The notes under the pieces are model-generated. The model was not told the DNA's origin. It did not search any database and saw only the letters and a list, made by a program, of their open reading frames with translations. The translations under genes were made by a program, and so were the position numbers. A DNA stretch of 64,000 nt from Streptococcus marimammalium DSM 18627. GTDB lineage: Bacteria > Bacillota > Bacilli > Lactobacillales > Streptococcaceae. This document shows, piece after piece, positions 40,367 to 50,600 of this stretch; the first letter of the stretch is position 1; each line of letters starts with the position of its first letter. The stretch is from positions 1 through 64,000 of the forward strand of contig NZ_KB904360.1 in NCBI RefSeq assembly GCF_000380045.1. Direction: 5' to 3'.

Positions 40367-42640
40367 TTATCTGAAATAATTAATAATATCTTGCCATGTA
40401 TCTTGAACACGTTCAATAATACCTGACTCATCAACAGCACTTCTAATATTTTTTGCCGCTTCTTGAACAGATTCTTGAAGACTATCAATAATACTTTGAG
40501 ATTGCTCTTCAGTAGCTGTATTGGTGATAGCAGAAATTCCATTTTCTGCATAGGTACTACTTTCACTAAAGGCTGTTCCTTCGGTATAAGGCAAGATATA
40601 GCTAGCTTGCATACTAAAAATAGTCGATGCTGTTCCTGCACTTGAATCACTCAAATAGTGATTTTCATCAGGTTTATCAAAACCAATCCACTGACTTATA
40701 ACAACATCTGGCGTATAGCCAATAACCCATTGATCTGTTGCTAAATCAGGATTAAAGTCTGCTTCTGTTGTTCCTGTTTTTCCAGCTAAAGTATAGCCAT
40801 AAACATTAGCATTGATACCTGTACCATTTGAAAAAGTTCCAAGCATCATACTGGTCATTTTTTTGGCATCTGATTGATTTAATACCTTTGTTGAAGTTGG
40901 TTTAAACTCTTTTATAACGGTGCCACTAGCTGTTTCAATTCTCGTTATTAGATGAGCTTTTGGCATGACACCATTATTTGCAAAAACAGCATAAGCTTGA
41001 GCCATTTCTAATGGATTGCTGGATACTCCTGAACCAAGAGCCACCCCCAACTCCTTATTAGTTTTTGATAAATTTAGTCCAAATTTTTTACCATAAGAAA
41101 AGGCTTTATTGATACCCAATTCTTTGAGTGTATAAACAGCAGGAATATTATAAGAATTTGCTAAGGCTTGATACATTGGTATAGGATCTGATTCAAAGCC
41201 ACCATAGTTATGCGGGGTATACCCATCAAAATCTTGAACTATATTTGGTAATTCTCTTTCAGGTTCCCAGCCTGAAGCAATTGCTGGGGAATAAACCATT
41301 AAAGGTTTAATGGTTGATGCTGGGCTTCTTTTAGCTTGTGTAGCATAATTAAAACTCCTAAAAATCATTTCTTCTGAGCTGTTAACACGTCCTACAAGAC
41401 CTCGCACCCCTCCATCTTTTGGATCAAGAGCAACACTCGCGCCTTGAGCACTTGTGCCATCGACATAAGAAGTGGGGAATAAAGTATCGTTATTAAAGGT
41501 TTCTTGCATCCCAATTTGATAATTTTGGTCTAAAGTAGTATAGATTTTATAACCATTATTGACAATATCTTTTTCACTTAAACCATATTCAGAAATGGCT
41601 TCATTAATAACAGCATCAAAGTATGATGGGTATCTATAATCATCAACTTTTCCTTCATAAGTATCGTTTAGACGGCTTTCCATATTTATAGCCATGTATT
41701 CATCTGCAACAATTTGTTCAAGTTTACCAGCAGAAACCATGGATTGAAGAACTGTATTTCGTCGATTGGTTGCATTTTCAATAGAATAATAGGGATTGTA
41801 TATTTCAGGCCCTTTTAACATCCCTGCTAGGGTAGCTGCCTCATCAAGAGTAAGCTGACTGGCAGAGACGCCAAAATATTTCTGACTAGCATCTTCAACA
41901 CCCCAAACACCATTCCCAAAGTAAGAATTATTGAGATACATGGTTAAAATATCGTCTTTACTATATTTTTTTGTCAATTCGAGTGCTAGAAAAAATTCAC
42001 GCGCTTTTCGCTTAATTGTTTGATCTTGTGTAAGATAAGCATTTTTTGCTAATTGCTGAGTAATGGTCGAACCACCTCCTGAACGACCCAATGTTAAAAC
42101 AGCAAGGAAAGTTCTTTGGAAGTTAATTCCATTATTTTCATAAAAACTTCTATCCTCAGTCGCAATGACAGCCTTCTCTAAATCATCACTAATAGCATCA
42201 AGTTCTACATAATTCCCTTTTTGCCCTGATAGGGTTCCTGCATACTCGCCTTTACGATCATAAATAACAGTTGTTGCTCTTAAAGCACTTTGAAGGTCTG
42301 ATACATTAGCAGTTTTTGCAAGATAAAACAAATAGCCACAAGTCAGTAAAATCAGAGTTGAAAAAGCAATAATCATTATTTTTGTCAAATTATAGCGATG
42401 CCAAAACTTTCTAATTGGATTATTTGGCGACAATTGAAAGCGATGAAAAAATCCTTTTTTCTTCGTTTTTTCATGTGAAACGGAACTACTACGTTGATAA
42501 GAGTTTCTCCTTTCATAAAACTCGTTTTTTGGTGGTATCTCATCTTCTTCAATTATTTTTTCTTCTGCCATTTCTTGCTCAGATAATGTTTGCTCATTAT
42601 CTAGGAAAAATTTTTTCTTTAATAAATCTAAAATAGTCAT
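40367..42640 (-). CDS. pbp2a: Class A penicillin-binding protein 2A
   Basis: Bifunctional peptidoglycan glycosyltransferase/transpeptidase. A cytoplasmic N-terminus (about 85 residues, acidic then basic) precedes one membrane helix (about 86-108). The GT51 motif ATEDRSFYENNGINF is near residue 160, and the transpeptidase motifs are SPASTIKPL (SxxK), NSYNIPA (SxN) and AGKTGTTE (KTG). An ATG start at 42640 gives 757 residues. No ribosome site precedes it; instead an extended -10 box ends 6 bases before the ATG, so the mRNA is probably leaderless. Confidence 0.95.
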   Translation of the reverse strand: MTILDLLKKKFFLDNEQTLSEQEMAEEKIIEEDEIPPKNEFYERRNSYQRSSSVSHEKTKKKGFFHRFQLSPNNPIRKFWHRYNLTKIMIIAFSTLILLTCGYLFYLAKTANVSDLQSALRATTVIYDRKGEYAGTLSGQKGNYVELDAISDDLEKAVIATEDRSFYENNGINFQRTFLAVLTLGRSGGGSTITQQLAKNAYLTQDQTIKRKAREFFLALELTKKYSKDDILTMYLNNSYFGNGVWGVEDASQKYFGVSASQLTLDEAATLAGMLKGPEIYNPYYSIENATNRRNTVLQSMVSAGKLEQIVADEYMAINMESRLNDTYEGKVDDYRYPSYFDAVINEAISEYGLSEKDIVNNGYKIYTTLDQNYQIGMQETFNNDTLFPTSYVDGTSAQGASVALDPKDGGVRGLVGRVNSSEEMIFRSFNYATQAKRSPASTIKPLMVYSPAIASGWEPERELPNIVQDFDGYTPHNYGGFESDPIPMYQALANSYNIPAVYTLKELGINKAFSYGKKFGLNLSKTNKELGVALGSGVSSNPLEMAQAYAVFANNGVMPKAHLITRIETASGTVIKEFKPTSTKVLNQSDAKKMTSMMLGTFSNGTGINANVYGYTLAGKTGTTEADFNPDLATDQWVIGYTPDVVISQWIGFDKPDENHYLSDSSAGTASTIFSMQASYILPYTEGTAFSESSTYAENGISAITNTATEEQSQSIIDSLQESVQEAAKNIRSAVDESGIIERVQDTWQDIINYFR

Positions 42641-42646
42641 ACCCAC

Positions 42647-42672
42647 ATTATAGCAATTTCTAAGAAAATCGT
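42647..42672 (-). promoter_or_regulatory. pbp2a promoter, predicted leaderless
   Basis: Minus strand TGCTATAAT extended -10 (hexamer 42647-42652) with an ATGACG -35-like hexamer 17 bases further upstream. Counting +1 as seven bases after the last -10 base gives 42640, the A of the ATG. There is no Shine-Dalgarno sequence. Confidence 0.7.
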
Positions 42673-42729
42673 CATAATAAAATTGTCTTTATGTTTCTTT
42701 GGTAAGAATCATTTTTCAACGAGTCATGC

Positions 42730-42758
42730 TTAAGAAAAAATTAAGAAGATGGTATAAT
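42730..42758 (+). promoter_or_regulatory. Promoter of the rluD-like gene, predicted leaderless
   Basis: -35 TTAAGA (42730-42735), 17-base spacer, extended -10 TGGTATAAT (hexamer 42753-42758). +1 is predicted at 42765, the A of the ATG. The six bases between (AAGACC) contain no ribosome site. Confidence 0.7.
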
Positions 42759-42764
42759 AAGACC

Positions 42765-43628
42765 ATGACTTTAAAAATATCATTTACTAACCACTATGGA
42801 CAAGTGACCGTCAAAGAACTATTGGAAGAAAAATGCTTAATTCCTAGAAAAATTCGTCACTTTTTACGTCTGAAAAAAAATATCCTCATAAACGGTAAGC
42901 CAGTTCATTGGCAAGAATTAGTTGAAAAGGGAGATCAAATTGTCTTATTGTTTGATGAAGAGGATTATCCTGAAAAAATAATTCCATTTGGACAAAAAGA
43001 GCTTATTGATTGCCTGTATGAAGACGAACACCTCATTATTGTTAACAAACCCGAAGGAATGAAAACTCATGGCAATGAACCAGCTGAAATAGCTCTGCTT
43101 AATCATGTCTCTGCCTATGTTGGGCATGCTTGTTATGTTGTTCATCGTCTCGACATGGAAACAAGCGGACTTGTCCTGTTCGCTAAAAACCCTTTTATTC
43201 TACCCATTTTAAATCGTTTATTAGAGCAAAAAAAGATTAAGCGTGACTATCTAGCCCTAGTTTTCAATCAATTTCCACAAACAACTATGTCTTTTACAGA
43301 TAAAATAGGACGCCACAGACATGATAGGCGAAAACGAGTAGTAGATGAGCAAAATGGACTAATAGCTCTAACAATTGTTAAAGCTCTTCAGTATTTCCCA
43401 AAGACAACACTTGTTAGATGTCAGTTGGAAACGGGAAGAACACATCAAATTAGAGTCCATCTTGCTTATCACCACTATCCAATCGTTGGTGATCCTTTAT
43501 ATAGCCCTAAAAAATCAAATAACCGTTTAATGCTTCATGCTTACCAACTACGTTTTAGACATCCTTTAACATTAGAAGAAATTTGTATTAAAGGAGATTC
43601 AAAAACTTTTCAAAAAGGACTTGCCTAG
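42765..43628 (+). CDS. RluA/RluD family pseudouridine synthase
   Basis: Converts uridine to pseudouridine in rRNA or tRNA. The signature HRLDMETSGLVLFAKN with the catalytic Asp is at about residue 128, followed by KIKRDYLALV and GRTHQIRVHLAYHHYPIVGDPLY. An S4-like N-terminal segment (about 10-70) is present. I start at the ATG at 42765 (MTLKISFTN), giving 287 residues; longer upstream readings run over the promoter. The target base is unknown. It diverges from pbp2a, probably as a leaderless mRNA. Confidence 0.92.
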   Translation: MTLKISFTNHYGQVTVKELLEEKCLIPRKIRHFLRLKKNILINGKPVHWQELVEKGDQIVLLFDEEDYPEKIIPFGQKELIDCLYEDEHLIIVNKPEGMKTHGNEPAEIALLNHVSAYVGHACYVVHRLDMETSGLVLFAKNPFILPILNRLLEQKKIKRDYLALVFNQFPQTTMSFTDKIGRHRHDRRKRVVDEQNGLIALTIVKALQYFPKTTLVRCQLETGRTHQIRVHLAYHHYPIVGDPLYSPKKSNNRLMLHAYQLRFRHPLTLEEICIKGDSKTFQKGLA

Positions 43629-43641
43629 GCGAGCCCTTTTT
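43612..43641. terminator. Bidirectional terminator after the rluD-like gene
   Basis: An imperfect hairpin (AAAAAGG...CCTTTTT, inner GCC/GGC) spanning the stop codon of the rluD-like gene (43626-43628) and preceding the stop of the convergent TcaA-like gene. T-runs on both sides. Confidence 0.75.
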
Positions 43642-43658
43642 GAGTTTTATCTAATAAC

Positions 43659-45308
43659 TTAGTTAATCTTAGTCATCTTAGGGCTGATATAGCCTTGCGA
43701 GTAATCAATGGCTTGGTCTTTTGAACCTGACCAAATAACCAGATTAATTTCATTTTCCTTGATGATAATACCATAATCATAGACGATATTAACACCGCCT
43801 AAACCAGATAAAATTGTGAAAGTAGTAACATCTGATTCAGAAGTATACATAAAGCGATAGGTGTTTTCACCAGTTTCGATAAGTTCTTCTACTCTAGCAG
43901 TACCCACTTCATCTTTTTTATTCTTATCATTAAAGACGGTTTTCTTAGAAACCGTTCCATCTTCTGCAAAGGTTAGTGTTGCTGTATAATCTTTATCCTT
44001 GATTTGCCATGTTCCTATGAGATGTTTAGGGAAAATACCAGGTCTTTTGACTTGATTGTTCTCACTGATTACAGCTAATGGAACATGCCCACTCTTAGCA
44101 AAAATCATACCGTCTTTAGCCACCTTGATGATAGCTTCACCAGTTAATCTTTGATAGAGATGTCCAGTTGTTCCATTTTGTGGATCTGTTGATTCATCAT
44201 AATAGTAATCATAAGTGGTTGAATAGTTTAATGCGTAACTATCAACTCCTACTTGAGTGACATGGTTAATTACAATTTCTGGAATTGATAAACTAGAGGC
44301 TCTCCTAGAGTCGCTTTGTGTTTTAGCTTTGATACTTTCTTTTAACAATTTATAATAGTCGTTATTAGCACCATTTTCAAAAATAGTTTTAATATCAGAA
44401 GCATCTTGAGCACTGCTGTAATAGATTAGCAATTTATTGAAGGAGTCCACCAAAACCTGACCTGCTTTTTCAACATCAAGAGCTTTGTCACTATTTAATT
44501 CAACAACAACATTATCTTCAATACTATTCATAGCAACTTTATTAGATATCAAATCCCCATCAGGAAATTGCTTTTTGACGTAAACATCTACAGAATCAGA
44601 TGTTGGATATTCAGAAACATCAAATTCCCCATTTTTCAAATTGCCAATTCGTCTTTCATCAAAATAGAGTTCTCCCGTTGTGATATTGCTTTTAACCTTA
44701 AAGGTTTTAAAGAGTACACTTAAATCAATAACAGTTTCTTTACCATCATAGCTTTTACTAATGTCAACTTTTTTCCCTTTATAAAAACCACTGATAGAAG
44801 CTGTATAATCTGCTGTTGGTAATTTATCAAGAGTCACACTATAATTATCACTGTTACTTTGAACAACTTTTTTATCATTTAATAAAATATCCATCTTATT
44901 AACGTTAGTTTTAATTGTTAGTGACATTGGTTTGACAGCTATCTTATAGTCTGGAAAAATACCAAATTTACTGCCAACACTTTTGACGTAGAAATTGGCT
45001 GTTTCGTCTGCTTCTTGTAGCTCTTTTTTTAAAGCTTCTTTTTCTTTTTTATTTTCTAACTTTGTGAACGTTGTATATTTAGCATCATTCATTGAGATAA
45101 TAGTATTGTCATCTGCCCAGACAATATAAGGTTTAATATTTTCAAACACATCACCATCTTTAGTTCTAGCTGAAACGTATCGATCAATACTTGCTTCTTT
45201 GGAATAATAGGAAAAGCCAATTATCCCTAATATTAAGATAGAAACAGCTGTGATGATTAAACTAATTTTAACCTTTTTCATTTTGAGAAACATTTTAATA
45301 GTTTCCAT
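43659..45308 (-). CDS. TcaA-like membrane-anchored protein with C-terminal GTW domain
   Basis: A 549-residue protein with one N-terminal membrane helix (about residues 14-33) and a long outside part. The repeated Ig-like segments (for example NKMDILLNDKKV..., TGELYFDERRIGNL) resemble TcaA/YvbJ proteins, but the usual N-terminal zinc ribbon is missing. The last 118 residues start at PKHLIGTWQIKD and form a separate lipocalin-like domain, closely echoed in the protein at 52772-53740. The ATG at 45308 has AAGGAG six bases upstream. Function unknown; TcaA proteins relate to cell-wall antibiotic sensing in staphylococci. It is monocistronic with a palindrome over its promoter. Confidence 0.75.
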   Translation of the reverse strand: METIKMFLKMKKVKISLIITAVSILILGIIGFSYYSKEASIDRYVSARTKDGDVFENIKPYIVWADDNTIISMNDAKYTTFTKLENKKEKEALKKELQEADETANFYVKSVGSKFGIFPDYKIAVKPMSLTIKTNVNKMDILLNDKKVVQSNSDNYSVTLDKLPTADYTASISGFYKGKKVDISKSYDGKETVIDLSVLFKTFKVKSNITTGELYFDERRIGNLKNGEFDVSEYPTSDSVDVYVKKQFPDGDLISNKVAMNSIEDNVVVELNSDKALDVEKAGQVLVDSFNKLLIYYSSAQDASDIKTIFENGANNDYYKLLKESIKAKTQSDSRRASSLSIPEIVINHVTQVGVDSYALNYSTTYDYYYDESTDPQNGTTGHLYQRLTGEAIIKVAKDGMIFAKSGHVPLAVISENNQVKRPGIFPKHLIGTWQIKDKDYTATLTFAEDGTVSKKTVFNDKNKKDEVGTARVEELIETGENTYRFMYTSESDVTTFTILSGLGGVNIVYDYGIIIKENEINLVIWSGSKDQAIDYSQGYISPKMTKIN

Positions 45309-45325
45309 TTTCATCTCCTTTGTTT

Positions 45326-45347
45326 AGTATAACATTGATAATGTTAT
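45326..45347 (-). promoter_or_regulatory. Palindromic operator candidate over the TcaA-like gene promoter
   Basis: 45329-45347 is a perfect 8-3-8 palindrome (ATAACATT-GAT-AATGTTAT) that overlaps the -10 TATACT (minus strand, 45326-45331) and part of the spacer. Such placement is typical of a repressor site. The regulator is unknown. Confidence 0.5.
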
Positions 45348-45537
45348 CATATTTACTCTCATTATAACAAATTTAGGCTATAAGAAGAAAGCCAAATAGT
45401 GGTATTAGCAGGAAAAACCTTCTTTTTTACCAAAAAATTAAACTTTGATAACTAATATTCAATGTCCTTCATTAATTTATTCGAAAAACAAACTTTTTCT
45501 TTCTCTTTTCTCTAAAAAGTATTTTTAAAACAAATAA

Positions 45538-45560
45538 AAACCCTTGATAAACAAGGGTTT
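45538..45560 (-). terminator. Terminator after groL
   Basis: AAACCCTTG / CAAGGGTTT with a 5-base loop, followed by TTATTTG on the minus strand, 5 bases after the groL stop. Confidence 0.85.
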
Positions 45561-45565
45561 CTATT

Positions 45566-47483
<1,918 letters not shown>

Positions 47484-47506
47484 ATAGTACCTCCGAAAAT
47501 ATTTTA

Positions 47507-47533
47507 TTAGCACTCTTATACGTTGAGTGCTAA
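47507..47533. promoter_or_regulatory. CIRCE operator (HrcA site) of groESL
   Basis: TTAGCACTC-N9-GAGTGCTAA, a perfect match to the CIRCE consensus, between the promoter and the groS ribosome site. HrcA binding represses groESL until heat or misfolding stress. Confidence 0.97.
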
Positions 47534-47544
47534 TGCTACCTCTT

Positions 47545-47572
47545 ATTGTATCACTTGGTCAAAAATAGTCAA
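47545..47572 (-). promoter_or_regulatory. groESL promoter
   Basis: Minus strand -35 TTGACT (47567-47572), 16-base spacer, -10 TACAAT (47545-47550), immediately upstream of CIRCE. Confidence 0.8.
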
Positions 47573-47609
47573 GAAAAAAGCAATCTCTATGATTACTTTT
47601 TCGAATTTT

Positions 47610-48005
47610 TTAAAAAGGAAGTTCTTCCTCATCCAAGACAAGGTCAGCAATGTCAGTGGAGATATTGTTTTCACGCATAGCACGCTGAGTTTTACTTTCT
47701 AACAATTGAAAGGACGAGCATAGAAGTTCACTAACATAGTGGGTCACCTTATCTTTGTCATACTTTCTTGTACGCCACTCACCGTCGACAGCAATAAGGC
47801 TACCTTTTGTCCCATAGCTGACTAAAACTTCTGCTAGTTTCCCCCAGACAACAACGGAGATAAAATCAGTTTCTCTTTCACCATCTTTTCCTTTGAAACG
47901 TCTACCAACAGCTAAAGTTGCTCTTGTGACACTCTTATCATTGGGTGTCGTGACAAGTTCGGGTGTGGCAGTCAATCTGCCAATCATTAAGACTTTATTA
48001 AACAT
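47610..48005 (-). CDS. ssbB: Competence-type single-stranded DNA-binding protein SsbB
   Basis: Binds single strands taken up during transformation. At 131 residues it is the short SsbB type (housekeeping SsbA is about 155-165). The OB fold begins MFNKVLMIGRLTATPEL, and the conserved DFISVVVWGKLAEVL and the acidic DLVLDEEELPF tail for partner binding are intact. A ComX cin-box-like TTCGAATA lies 22-29 bases upstream of the ATG, which fits competence induction. AAGGAGG precedes the start. The downstream gene is groS, but under its own promoter. Confidence 0.92.
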   Translation of the reverse strand: MFNKVLMIGRLTATPELVTTPNDKSVTRATLAVGRRFKGKDGERETDFISVVVWGKLAEVLVSYGTKGSLIAVDGEWRTRKYDKDKVTHYVSELLCSSFQLLESKTQRAMRENNISTDIADLVLDEEELPF

Positions 48006-48026
48006 TTATCTTCCTCCTTATCTCTT

Positions 48027-48034
48027 TATTCGAA
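48027..48034 (-). promoter_or_regulatory. cin-box (ComX/sigma-X site) of ssbB
   Basis: Minus strand TTCGAATA, matching the streptococcal cin-box TACGAATA in 7 of 8 positions, upstream of ssbB. A second, exact box precedes comGA (60119-60126). Confidence 0.8.
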
Positions 48035-48143
48035 ATAAAATTAGAAAAATACAATATAAATTTTAACTCACATCTATCCTATCATTCTTTAAAAAAGAAA
48101 AAAGAAGACTTTTCATCTTCTCTTTTTATCTTCTTATATTCTT

Positions 48144-48767
48144 TTACTGCCAGTGTTTTTTAATATCAAAGGCTTCACCAATGATGGCACTATCATCTAA
48201 TTCGATAATGCCTCTTTTTTGTGGCGCATTAGGTAGGGCTAATTCTCGTGGTGAGCACATCATCCCAAAGCTATCTTCACCCCTTAGTTTTCCTGAGAAG
48301 ATAAGACTGCCATTTGGCATCATTGCACCATCTAGGGCAACAATCGTTTTAAGACCAGTGCGAGCATTTGGTGCCCCTGCAACAATTTGAATCTCTTTAT
48401 CTGCAGCAACTTTCACTTGGCAGATATTGAGGTGGTCACTATCAGGATGAGCTTCCATAGCTACAATTTCACCAACAACAAAACTTGGTTCTTGAGGATT
48501 TTCTAAAGATTCAGAAAAACCAGCTTTTGCTATTTCTTGATTAAATGCAGCTAATTCAACATCAGAAAGCGTGATTTGACCATTGCCTTCAATCGCTATC
48601 ACTTCTGAAGCATCAAAAATATTCCATGCTACTGTTTTCTTGGTATCTTGTAAAAAGACGCGTGCCACACGCCCTTTTCTCTCAACAGCAACAGACTTAC
48701 CATTATCATTTCCTACAATAACCATCAAGACATCGCCGACATGGTTTTTATTATAAGTGAAAATCAT
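48144..48767 (-). CDS. ytpR: YtpR family tRNA-binding protein
   Basis: A 207-residue protein with an EMAP-II/Arc1p-like tRNA-binding domain over the second half: VGEIVAMEAHPDSDHLNICQVKV (starting about residue 98), IVAGAPNARTGLKTIVALDGAMMP and SFGMMCSPRELAL. The N-terminal half is a YtpR-specific domain. Similar to the N-terminal B1 domain of PheT; its role in Firmicutes is unclear. AGGAGG precedes the ATG. It follows the thioredoxin gene by 9 bases. Confidence 0.93.
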   Translation of the reverse strand: MIFTYNKNHVGDVLMVIVGNDNGKSVAVERKGRVARVFLQDTKKTVAWNIFDASEVIAIEGNGQITLSDVELAAFNQEIAKAGFSESLENPQEPSFVVGEIVAMEAHPDSDHLNICQVKVAADKEIQIVAGAPNARTGLKTIVALDGAMMPNGSLIFSGKLRGEDSFGMMCSPRELALPNAPQKRGIIELDDSAIIGEAFDIKKHWQ

Positions 48768-48776
48768 ATGTCCTCC

Positions 48777-49094
48777 TTAGCCTAGACTTGCTAAAAATTG
48801 ATTGATTTCTTCTTTTGTTTTACGATTTTTATTAACAAGTCGTCCTAATTCTTTACCATTTTGAATAGCAACGAAACTTGGAATACCAAAAATATCCCAT
48901 TTTTGTGCCAATGGCATATATTTATCACGATCTACTTCTACAAACACAAATGAATCATTTTCTGCTTCAATTTCAGGCATAGTTGGATGGATAAAACGGC
49001 AGTCTCCACACCAGTTAGCAGTGAAAAATAATACTACTTTATCAGGTCCTTCTACTAATGTTGCGATATCTTCTAATGATTTTGGAATAATCAT
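48777..49094 (-). CDS. Thioredoxin family protein (YtpP-like)
   Basis: A 105-residue thioredoxin fold with the redox motif WCGDC (ANWCGDCRFIHPTMP, about residue 28) and the cis-proline in FGIPSFVAI. It differs from classical TrxA (WCGPC) in having CGDC, so redox partners may differ. Its ATG overlaps the end of the DUF4651 gene by 4 bases. Conserved in this place before ytpR in streptococci. Confidence 0.92.
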   Translation of the reverse strand: MIIPKSLEDIATLVEGPDKVVLFFTANWCGDCRFIHPTMPEIEAENDSFVFVEVDRDKYMPLAQKWDIFGIPSFVAIQNGKELGRLVNKNRKTKEEINQFLASLG

Positions 49095-49387
49095 TGTTCA
49101 CTCTCCTTATAATTAATATCCCCTTCTAGATAATGAAAGAAAAAGGTGATGTCATCATCAAAAACAACTCCCCCTTGTGCTTCTTTTTTAGCAGGGTTAA
49201 ATGAACTGATATAAACCACCTTAATGACACCAAAAGAAGCAAAAAAAGAACGAACTTCACCCAAAATCTCAGATTCCGTTTTTTGATTCTTAACTTGTTT
49301 TTTATGGCCTAAAAAAGCGGCAATACCTAAAAATGCTGGTGTCCCCAATAATAAGCCTGTGGATAACCAAAATTTCTTTTTATTCAT
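49091..49387 (-). CDS. DUF4651 family protein
   Basis: A 98-residue protein of unknown function with an N-terminal membrane helix or signal (KFWLSTGLLLGTPAFLGIAAFLG, about residues 5-27) and a small soluble domain (IKVVYISSFNPAKKEAQGG). First gene of a likely operon with the thioredoxin and ytpR. No clear ribosome site is seen; an extended -10 (TGTTAGAAT, 49395-49400) ends 7 bases before the ATG, so a leaderless start is possible. Confidence 0.82.
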   Translation of the reverse strand: MNKKKFWLSTGLLLGTPAFLGIAAFLGHKKQVKNQKTESEILGEVRSFFASFGVIKVVYISSFNPAKKEAQGGVVFDDDITFFFHYLEGDINYKESEQ

Positions 49388-49394
49388 ATCTTAT

Positions 49395-49403
49395 ATTCTA
49401 ACA
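49395..49403 (-). promoter_or_regulatory. Extended -10 of the DUF4651-thioredoxin-ytpR operon
   Basis: TGTTAGAAT on the minus strand; the predicted +1 (49388) is one base before the ATG at 49387. Confidence 0.5.
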
Positions 49404-49476
49404 TAATTCTTTTAATTTTTATGCTTAAAATGTTTTTAATTTTTGCTATAATAGAAACTATAGAAATGAGGTAAAT

Positions 49477-50544
49477 ATGACAAGTTTATTTAATAAAATT
49501 AAGGAAGTCACTGAATTAGATGGGATTGCTGGCTATGAACACAATATCCGTCACTTTTTACGTCAAAAAATAACACCACTCGTTGATAATGTAGAAACAG
49601 ATGGTCTGGGTGGTATTTTTGGTATCAAAAATAGTCAAATAACTGATGCTCCACGCATAATGGTGGCTGCTCACATGGATGAAGTTGGTTTTATGGTGAG
49701 TGAGATTAAATCAGATGGTACCCTACGTGTCGTTCCAATCGGTGGTTGGAATCCGCTTGTGATTAGCTCACAACGCTTCACCCTCTACACAAGAAATGGA
49801 CAAGCCATTCCTTTAATTTCCGGATCAGTTCCTCCACATCTCTTAAGAGAATCAGGTGGTGCATCTAGTCTGCCTAAAGTGTCAGATATTATTTTTGATG
49901 CTGGTTTTACTGATAAAAAAGAAGCTGAAGCGTTTGATATTACCCCTGGTGATATTATTGTCCCGGCTTCTGAAACTATTCTTACTGCTAACCAAAAAAA
50001 TATTATCAGTAAGGCTTGGGATAATCGTTACGGTGTTTTAATGGTAACTGAACTTATAGAAAGCCTAAAAAATACCAAATTGTCAAATAGCCTCATTGCT
50101 GGTGCCAATGTTCAAGAAGAAGTTGGGCTTCGTGGTGCCCATGTTGCAACAACCAAATTTGACCCCGAATTGTTCTTTGCTGTTGATTGCTCTCCAGCAG
50201 GTGATGTTTACGGTGACCAAGGTAAAGTCGGTGAGGGTACTCTGATTCGATTCTATGATCCAGGCCACATCATGCTCAAAGACATGCGTGACTTCCTCCT
50301 TGATACTGCTGAGTCTGCTGGTGTTAAATATCAGTATTACACAGGAAAAGGTGGCACAGATGCAGGAGCAGCTCACCTAAAAAATGGTGGAATTCCGTCT
50401 ACAACCATTGGTGTTTGTGCTCGCTATATCCATTCTCACCAAACACTTTATGCTATGGATGACTTCCTAGAAGCACAAGCCTACTTGCAAGCCATCATCA
50501 AACGTCTTGATCGATCAACAGTTAATACGATTAAAGGCTACTAA
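49477..50544 (+). CDS. pepA: Glutamyl aminopeptidase (M42 family)
   Basis: Metal-dependent aminopeptidase of 355 residues, removing N-terminal Glu/Asp from peptides. Metal ligands: VAAHMDEVGFMV (His-Asp, about residue 67), KAWDNRYG (Asp), VQEEVGLRGAHVA (Glu-Glu base), AVDCSPAGD (Asp) and CARYIHSHQTLYAMDD (His). No signal peptide, so cytoplasmic. An extended -10 (TGCTATAAT, hexamer at 49447-49452) and GAGGT ribosome site precede the ATG. It diverges from the DUF4651 gene. Confidence 0.96.
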   Translation: MTSLFNKIKEVTELDGIAGYEHNIRHFLRQKITPLVDNVETDGLGGIFGIKNSQITDAPRIMVAAHMDEVGFMVSEIKSDGTLRVVPIGGWNPLVISSQRFTLYTRNGQAIPLISGSVPPHLLRESGGASSLPKVSDIIFDAGFTDKKEAEAFDITPGDIIVPASETILTANQKNIISKAWDNRYGVLMVTELIESLKNTKLSNSLIAGANVQEEVGLRGAHVATTKFDPELFFAVDCSPAGDVYGDQGKVGEGTLIRFYDPGHIMLKDMRDFLLDTAESAGVKYQYYTGKGGTDAGAAHLKNGGIPSTTIGVCARYIHSHQTLYAMDDFLEAQAYLQAIIKRLDRSTVNTIKGY

Positions 50545-50552
50545 GAAAACAT

Positions 50553-50583
50553 AAAAACATTTGAGGTTTTCTCAAATGTTTTT
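50553..50583. terminator. Terminator between pepA and the CPBP protease gene
   Basis: A perfect 13-base-arm hairpin (AAAAACATTTGAG / CTCAAATGTTTTT) with a GTTTT loop, followed by further Ts on the plus strand. It can serve both convergent genes. Confidence 0.9.
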
Positions 50584-50600
50584 TTCGTTTAGCAAAAAGC

